A stretch of DNA of 19,445 nucleotides from an uncultured Clostridia bacterium (lineage in GTDB: Bacteria; Bacillota; Clostridia; Oscillospirales; CAG-272), in assembly GCA_947367285.1 (NCBI GenBank), contig CANBDB010000014.1, positions 1 to 19,445 on the forward strand, read 5' to 3'. A program made the position numbers and the translations under genes. The notes below the pieces were generated by a model. That model made no database searches. It had not been told where the DNA came from and worked only from the letters and a program-made list of their open reading frames with translations. The number at the start of each line of letters is the position of its first letter. Position 1 is the first letter of the stretch. This document shows, in pieces, positions 14,692 through 19,445 of the stretch.

Positions 14692-16662
14692 ATGAAGAAA
14701 GAAAAGCTTGAGGGCGGCAAATCCGCCGAGAAGATCAAGGCTCCGACTCACAAGAGGAAAAAAGAAGGCAAGAAAAAGCAAATGACCAAAAGTAAGGTGC
14801 GCGAAAAGCTTGCCAAGCTTCAAGAGGAAGCGATGCGGGGGCTTGAAGAAACTAAAAAGGCTAAAAAAGAGAAATCAAAGGAAACAAAAAAGAAGGAAGC
14901 AGTTGTCGCTAAAGATAAGAAACCTTCTAAAAAGGTGAAAAATAATGCTCGCCGCGATCAAGACTCCAAGGTCGCACCCAAAATTGAGAGAGATATTAAT
15001 GCTAAAGTGCGCGTAATTTCACTTGGCGGTCTTAATGAGATCGGTAAGAATATTACAGTTCTCGAGTGTGGTGAAGATATAATTGTTATTGACTGTGGCT
15101 TTGCTTTTCCTGATGAAGAAATGCTCGGTGTTGACCTTGTGTTGCCCGACTTCACATATTTGAGGGACAATGCGGACAAGGTGCGTGCAATAGTTCTCAC
15201 TCACGGACACGAGGACCACATTGGAGGAATTCCATATCTTCTCCGTGAGATAAACGCGCCCATTTACGGAACGCTTTTGACACTTGGCATCATTAAAAAT
15301 AAACTCCTTGAGCACAAATTGCCCTTTGACGCGCAGCTTAAGGTGGTTGAGGCGGGCGAAACCGTTAAGTTTGGCAAGAGCTTTGCGGTAGAATTTATCC
15401 ACGTTAACCACTCCATTGCGGACGCGTGTGCGCTTTGTATTGATACACCCGTGGGTAAAATATTCCATACGGGCGACTTTAAGCTCGACCTCACCCCGAT
15501 TGACGGTGAGGTTATGGATATAACGCGCCTTGGCGAGCTTGGCAAGGAGGGAATTGAGCTTCTTCTTTGCGAATCCACCAATGCCGAGCGCCCCGGCTAC
15601 ACACCCAGTGAGCGCAAGGTTGGTAAGTCGCTTGAATATATATTCTCGACGCAATCCGACAAGCGAATTGTTATAGCGACATTCTCTTCAAACGTACATC
15701 GTGTTCAGCAAATTATCGACACGAGCGCGCGTCACGGAAGAAAGGTGGCCATCACAGGTAGAAGTATGCTCAATATCGTTGGCGCTGCAACCGAGCTTGG
15801 ATATATGAACTTCCCCGAGGGTGTGCTTATTGATATCTCTGAGATAAAGAGATACAAGCCCGAGCAAATAACCATCATCACCACGGGTTCGCAGGGTGAA
15901 CCTATGAGTGCGCTTTACAGAATGGCATTCTCCGATCACCGCGACGTAACTCTTGGTAGAAATGACGTTGTTATTCTTTCGTCGAGCCCCATTCCCGGAA
16001 ACGAAAAATTGGTTGGAAGAATTATCAACGAGCTTTCCAAAAATGGCGTAACCGTACTCCATGATGCGCTTGTGAACGTTCACGTTTCGGGGCACGCGTG
16101 CCAGGAGGAATTAAAGCTCGTACAGGCATTGCTAAAACCGAGATATTTCATGCCCGTTCACGGTGAATACCGCCACTTGAACGCAAATCGTCAGCTTGCG
16201 CTTGAGATGGGAATGGAAGAGAGGGATATCTTCATTTCCGATATTGGTAAGATTCTCGAGCTTTCCGCAAGTGGAGCGAGATTTGTTGGCACAGTGCCGT
16301 CGGGCAAGGTTTTGGTTAACGGAAACAGTATTGGTGAGGTAGGCAATATCGTTCTTCGTGAACGTCGCCATCTCTCTCAGGACGGACTTGTTGTTGTGGT
16401 TGCCTCCATTGATATGCAGGCAAAGCTTCTTATTTCCGGCCCCGATATCGTCAGCCGCGGATTTGTTTACGTCCGCGACGCGGAAGGTCTTATGGATGAA
16501 ATCAAGGGAATGGCACAGAGCTCAATTGAGGATTATCTTGATCGCACCCGCGTGATTGACAGGGTGGCGCTCAAGACAAAGGTCAAGGAAGATCTTTCAA
16601 AATATCTATATTCCAAGACCAAGAGAAGACCCATGGTTCTTCCCATTATTATGAATGTGTAA
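14692..16662 (+). CDS. rnj: Ribonuclease J with a lysine-rich N-terminal extension
   Basis: RNase J is a metallo-beta-lactamase/beta-CASP nuclease with 5'-3' exonuclease and endonuclease activity, central to mRNA decay and rRNA processing in Gram-positive bacteria. The catalytic core starts near residue 105 (KVRVISLGGLNEIGKN), with zinc motif HGHEDH at 171-176, VNHSIADA and HTGDFKLD as the next metal-site motifs, and a C-terminal HGEYRH block. The chosen start is ATG 14692, preceded by AAGGAAGTGAT (14674-14684), one mismatch from the full anti-Shine-Dalgarno complement. This gives 656 residues against about 555 for the usual protein. The surplus is residues 1-104, almost entirely Lys, Glu, Ala and Arg, likely disordered or helical and suited to RNA or ribosome binding. 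It stands alone after its own promoter and leader. Confidence 0.95.
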   Translation: MKKEKLEGGKSAEKIKAPTHKRKKEGKKKQMTKSKVREKLAKLQEEAMRGLEETKKAKKEKSKETKKKEAVVAKDKKPSKKVKNNARRDQDSKVAPKIERDINAKVRVISLGGLNEIGKNITVLECGEDIIVIDCGFAFPDEEMLGVDLVLPDFTYLRDNADKVRAIVLTHGHEDHIGGIPYLLREINAPIYGTLLTLGIIKNKLLEHKLPFDAQLKVVEAGETVKFGKSFAVEFIHVNHSIADACALCIDTPVGKIFHTGDFKLDLTPIDGEVMDITRLGELGKEGIELLLCESTNAERPGYTPSERKVGKSLEYIFSTQSDKRIVIATFSSNVHRVQQIIDTSARHGRKVAITGRSMLNIVGAATELGYMNFPEGVLIDISEIKRYKPEQITIITTGSQGEPMSALYRMAFSDHRDVTLGRNDVVILSSSPIPGNEKLVGRIINELSKNGVTVLHDALVNVHVSGHACQEELKLVQALLKPRYFMPVHGEYRHLNANRQLALEMGMEERDIFISDIGKILELSASGARFVGTVPSGKVLVNGNSIGEVGNIVLRERRHLSQDGLVVVVASIDMQAKLLISGPDIVSRGFVYVRDAEGLMDEIKGMAQSSIEDYLDRTRVIDRVALKTKVKEDLSKYLYSKTKRRPMVLPIIMNV

Positions 16663-16723
16663 TTATTCATAATAATCATTGCTAATATGCATACAATTCA
16701 CACTTTGTTCATATCTCGTTCAA

Positions 16724-16745
16724 ATCTCAATAACATTATTGAGAT
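16724..16745. repeat. 9-bp perfect palindrome upstream of the foldase gene
   Basis: ATCTCAATA (16724-16732) is complementary to TATTGAGAT (16737-16745) around ACAT. It lies about 40 bp before the foldase ATG and overlaps TACAAT (16745-16750), a possible -10 box without a convincing -35. It may be an operator or a weak mRNA hairpin. A second A/T-only dyad, ATTATT-CAT-AATAAT, sits at 16662-16676 directly after the RNase J stop. Confidence 0.5.
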
Positions 16746-16786
16746 ACAATAACTCTATTAATGCCTATAAAGGAGAGAAAACAAAA

Positions 16787-18652
16787 ATGGCACAGGTTAA
16801 ACCCGTAAATAAAAAGAAAATGAGTGGACCCAGCCTTGCAGCTTTGATCGTTTGCGTAGCGATCTTGCTTGGTATGGTGGTGTCTCTCGTATTGTCCAGC
16901 GGCATCACAGTCCGCGCACAGGAAGGTGCATCATCCGAGAACTTTGAAGTTAACGGAGCTATGATGTCCTACTTCACAAACTCATATTACCAGAACTGGT
17001 ACTCTCAGTACTACTACTACATCTGGCTCGGATATGTTCAGTTCGATCCCAGCGCACCTTTTGATGAGCAGTATACTGATACAACAAAGAAAGAAACATA
17101 TTACGACTTCTTTAAGAAGGGCGCAATTGACAACGTAACAAAGATCCTTAAATACTGCGAGGCTGCAAAGGCTGACTCTGAGGTTGATTTTGCAAAGCTT
17201 GAAAAGGACGCAAAGGACTACGCTAAAACAACTATCGCTTCTCTTAAGGAGTCTGCAAGACAGAATAGCATGGATTTCCCCACGTTTATTCGTCAGAACT
17301 TCAGCGAATACGTAAATGAGAACGACCTTTACAAGGCAATCGTTCTTGAGTACATTGCAAACGATTACTCCAACACAATGTACCAGAGAATTTACGATGC
17401 TATGACGGACGAGCGCAAGGAACAGTACTTCAAGGACAACCTTTCCTCCTTCATCTCTGCTGAATATCTCTACTTCTCACTTAGCGAAACAGTGACTGCT
17501 GAAAAGGTTGACGAAAAGAAGTATGAAGGCGGCAAGGAGAGCGAAGAGTACAAGGCAGCAGTAGCAGCAGCTGAGGAAAAAGCTAAGAAGCAGAACGAGC
17601 TCAACAAGGCTCTTGACAGAGAATTTATCGAAAAGCTTGCTAAGGCAACAAGCGCAGAAGAATTTAAGCGCATCCTCATCGAGCGCGTATACGGCACTAA
17701 CTTTGACGCAGCTTACGAAACAGCGGTAAAGGGCTTTGCTAAGGACGACAAGCCCTCCGAGGAAGTTCTTAATGCTTTCAAGGAAGAGGTTAAGCAGGCA
17801 ATTATTGACGCTGTAATGGACGGTAAGGCAAACATCTATGAGGGTGACGATGCAAAGGCACCCGAAAATGCAACAAAGTGGGAAAAGGCTGCTAAGGACC
17901 TTCCTAAGGCTGTTATCACAAAGCTTAACAGCGCTATCACAAATGCAACAAAGACAGGCTCTTACACACTTTCTACTGAGGCAGGCAAGTTCCTCTTTGG
18001 TGGTGTAAAGGCTCAGTACGGCATCGAATATGCTGAGGGCGAAACACAGGGCACAAATGCTGCTGTTGGTGAATACTTCATCGACGACAAGACAATGACT
18101 GAGGCAGAGCAGAAGACAGGCGACTACGAGCTTTCTGTTTACTACGTAACAAAGGCTGCTTACAGAGATGAAACAATGCTTAGAAACGTAGGCCATATTC
18201 TCTTTAAGGTTGAAGAAAAGCACGATGATACTCATACTCACGAAGACACTTACTTCAAGACATTTGACGAGGCTAAGGCTGAGGCTGAAAAGGTTCTCGC
18301 TGAGATCAATGCAACTGCTAAGGACGGCAAGGTTGAAAAGGAAGTATTCGAGACATTTGGTAACGAGCATACTCATGACTCCAACGTATTCTATGAGCAC
18401 GTAAACAAGGGCGATATGGTTGAAGAGTTCGAAAAGTGGCTCTTTGATGCAACTGTAGTTGGTTCTACAGGTCTTGTTAAGACAGAGTACGGTTGGCACA
18501 TCATGTACTACGACGGCGAAAGTGACTACGCTTGGAGAGAGAAAGCTCACTCCGCGGCTACAAACGCTGACATAACAACTTGGTATGAGGCTCTCACTTA
18601 CAAGGTAACTGTAAACGAGGATCTCTTCAAGACAATTCTTGATAACGCTTAA
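16787..18652 (+). CDS. Membrane-anchored SurA/PpiC-type peptidyl-prolyl isomerase (foldase)
   Basis: This is probably an extracytoplasmic chaperone that helps exported proteins fold. Start ATG 16787 follows AAAGGAG (16769-16775); upstream in-frame codons have no site. Of 621 residues, 15-38 form one membrane anchor after a basic N-terminus, so it is not a lipoprotein like PrsA. Residues about 50-450 form a long, mostly helical SurA_N-like chaperone region rich in Lys, Glu, Ala and Tyr. The parvulin domain is at about 466-578: NVGHILFKVEE with H470 at its start, and GLVKTEYGWHIMYYDG with H571 at its end. Unusual is a His-rich loop after the first strand (H479, H483, H485) and a second cluster (H528, H530, H538). 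The usual GGDLG segment is degenerate (VNKGDM), so isomerase activity is not assured. It is followed by its own terminator. Confidence 0.85.
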   Translation: MAQVKPVNKKKMSGPSLAALIVCVAILLGMVVSLVLSSGITVRAQEGASSENFEVNGAMMSYFTNSYYQNWYSQYYYYIWLGYVQFDPSAPFDEQYTDTTKKETYYDFFKKGAIDNVTKILKYCEAAKADSEVDFAKLEKDAKDYAKTTIASLKESARQNSMDFPTFIRQNFSEYVNENDLYKAIVLEYIANDYSNTMYQRIYDAMTDERKEQYFKDNLSSFISAEYLYFSLSETVTAEKVDEKKYEGGKESEEYKAAVAAAEEKAKKQNELNKALDREFIEKLAKATSAEEFKRILIERVYGTNFDAAYETAVKGFAKDDKPSEEVLNAFKEEVKQAIIDAVMDGKANIYEGDDAKAPENATKWEKAAKDLPKAVITKLNSAITNATKTGSYTLSTEAGKFLFGGVKAQYGIEYAEGETQGTNAAVGEYFIDDKTMTEAEQKTGDYELSVYYVTKAAYRDETMLRNVGHILFKVEEKHDDTHTHEDTYFKTFDEAKAEAEKVLAEINATAKDGKVEKEVFETFGNEHTHDSNVFYEHVNKGDMVEEFEKWLFDATVVGSTGLVKTEYGWHIMYYDGESDYAWREKAHSAATNADITTWYEALTYKVTVNEDLFKTILDNA

Positions 18653-18664
18653 TTTTGTTAAATA

Positions 18665-18693
18665 AAAATGGCACGGCTCTGCCGTGCCATTTT
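18665..18693 (+). terminator. Intrinsic terminator after the foldase gene
   Basis: AAAATGGCACGGC (18665-18677) pairs perfectly with GCCGTGCCATTTT (18681-18693) around TCT. The T-run is short and part of the stem. The next gene's ribosome binding site begins within a few bases, so termination and the next 5' end are packed together. Confidence 0.82.
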
Positions 18694-18706
18694 GGTAAGG
18701 TTTATT

Positions 18707-19369
18707 ATGGTACTTGATAAAAAGCAAACAACTATAGCATACCGTTGCCCCCATTGCGGTGCGGGTGTTATGAGCGTGATAGATATTTTTACACTTTCCG
18801 CACCTATGATCAAGCTCAAATGTGATTGCGGCGGAAGTGAAATGACGGTTGTAAGACAACCTGACGGCAAGATTAGATTGACCGTGCCGTGTATTGTGTG
18901 TCCTAAGCCGCACAGCTTTGTGGTCAGCTCGAATGTATTCTTTAGCAATGAAGAATTTTTCCTTCAATGCCCCTATTCCGACCTCAACGTGTGCTTCCTT
19001 GGCGACATCGATCACGTTAAGGCAAATCTCGCGAAGGGTGAATATGAGCTTATTAAATTAATGGAAGAGAACGGCATTAATGATCTTTCGGCTTTTCGTG
19101 AGGCCAATGCTGATGATCCCGATGCTGCGCTTGATAGCGAGATGACGCAAAACATTATTTTTGTACTTTCTGAGCTTGAGGCGGAAAATAAGATCTATTG
19201 TAAATGCGAGCATTCTTGCAAAGTAGATGAAGAAAAATACGGATTCGAAGTGAAGAGTGAGGGCGTTCTTGTAAAGTGTCGCGATTGCGGTGCTGAACGA
19301 TTTATCCCGGCGGATAATTCGCTCAATACACACGCGTTTCTTGATGCCGAAGCGCTCTATTTGGAATAA
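18707..19369 (+). CDS. Cysteine-rich multi-zinc-ribbon protein of unknown function
   Basis: This 220-residue soluble protein has 13 cysteines arranged mostly as ribbon knuckles: CPHC (14-17), CDC (39-41), CIVC (62-65) followed by H69, C88 and C96, CKC (165-167) with C171, and CRDC (191-194). This suggests two or three structural zinc sites, one N-terminal and one near the C-terminus, around an acidic helical middle (about 100-160). No catalytic motif is recognised, and I cannot assign a family. The start is ATG 18707 with TAAGG at 18696-18700; the earlier in-frame ATG at 18668 lies inside the terminator stem and is rejected. No separate promoter is evident, so expression may depend on readthrough of the preceding hairpin. 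It is followed by a strong terminator. Confidence 0.8.
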   Translation: MVLDKKQTTIAYRCPHCGAGVMSVIDIFTLSAPMIKLKCDCGGSEMTVVRQPDGKIRLTVPCIVCPKPHSFVVSSNVFFSNEEFFLQCPYSDLNVCFLGDIDHVKANLAKGEYELIKLMEENGINDLSAFREANADDPDAALDSEMTQNIIFVLSELEAENKIYCKCEHSCKVDEEKYGFEVKSEGVLVKCRDCGAERFIPADNSLNTHAFLDAEALYLE

Positions 19370-19371
19370 AG

Positions 19372-19403
19372 AAAAAAGCTATGCCGTGTGGCGTAGCTTT
19401 TTT
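19372..19403 (+). terminator. Intrinsic terminator after the zinc-ribbon gene
   Basis: AAAAAAGCTATGCC (19372-19385) pairs with GGCGTAGCTTTTTT (19390-19403) around GTGT, with one G-U pair. The A and T flanks make it likely to work in both directions. The final 42 bases after it hold nothing I can identify. Confidence 0.9.
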
Positions 19404-19445
19404 CACATTCGATGCATTTCTTCATATTATATTAATAAAGTAGAC

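Noticed and set aside
16679..16786. Longer N-terminus for the foldase
   Set aside because: The extra 36 residues lack a ribosome binding site and cover the upstream palindrome. ATG 16787 follows AAAGGAG and begins a proper basic N-terminus plus anchor.
17477..19015. 512-residue open frame antisense to the foldase and zinc-ribbon genes
   Set aside because: It spans two sense genes and a terminator hairpin, and its composition is that of reverse-complemented Lys/Glu-rich codons. No start signal was found.
1..19445. tRNA, rRNA, CRISPR array, transposon or phage genes
   Set aside because: No such sequences were seen on either strand. The leader at 14530-14587 was considered as a tRNA-like fold but lacks a T-arm consensus and an acceptor stem.

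Overview
The window reads as ordinary chromosomal DNA of a low-to-moderate GC, Gram-positive-type anaerobe, most likely an uncultured member of the class Clostridia. This is inferred from strong AAGGAGG-type ribosome binding sites, TTG starts, sigma-A promoters of TTGACA-N17-TATAAT form, RNase J as a major nuclease, a membrane-anchored parvulin foldase and a DUF368 lipid carrier transporter. No rRNA, tRNA, CRISPR array, transposase, integrase or phage gene was found. The assignment to Clostridia comes from protein style only, not from a marker gene.

Region 1 (1-9476, + strand) is a complete oligopeptide/dipeptide ABC transporter operon: lipoprotein receptor (oppA), a 362-bp gap with a strong stem-loop and inverted repeats, then oppB, oppC, oppD, oppF and a small DUF3899-like membrane protein, ended by a clear intrinsic terminator. 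A perfect extended -10 promoter drives oppA. Four of the five transporter proteins are much larger than the family norm. OppC has an extra domain of about 235 residues outside the membrane. OppD has about 390 helical residues inserted between the Q-loop and the signature motif. OppF has a charged coiled-coil-like insert of about 65 residues before its Q-loop. OppA is 844 residues long. This is the most unusual feature of the window.

Region 2 (9482-12103, - strand) is a two-gene unit: a MATE-family exporter followed by a Ste24-like M48 membrane metalloprotease. It faces the Opp operon tail to tail. A divergent promoter region (12104-12336) separates it from region 3.

Region 3 (12337-14349, + strand) is a compact membrane-lipid operon: pgsA (phosphatidylglycerophosphate synthase), a DUF368/PopT undecaprenyl-phosphate transporter, and pssA (phosphatidylserine synthase), closed by a terminator. 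It couples synthesis of the two main phospholipid headgroup branches with recycling of the cell-wall lipid carrier.

Region 4 (14396-19445, + strand) starts with a perfect consensus promoter and a structured leader of about 185 nt that folds as a candidate three-way junction followed by a terminator-like hairpin. It leads into an RNase J with a 100-residue lysine-rich N-terminal extension. Then come a membrane-anchored SurA/PpiC-type foldase with a histidine-rich insert, and a cysteine-rich multi-zinc-ribbon protein of unknown function, each followed by a terminator.

I do not see a wholly new system. The best candidates for something undescribed are the enlarged Opp transporter, the RNase J leader RNA and the repeat-rich oppA-oppB spacer.
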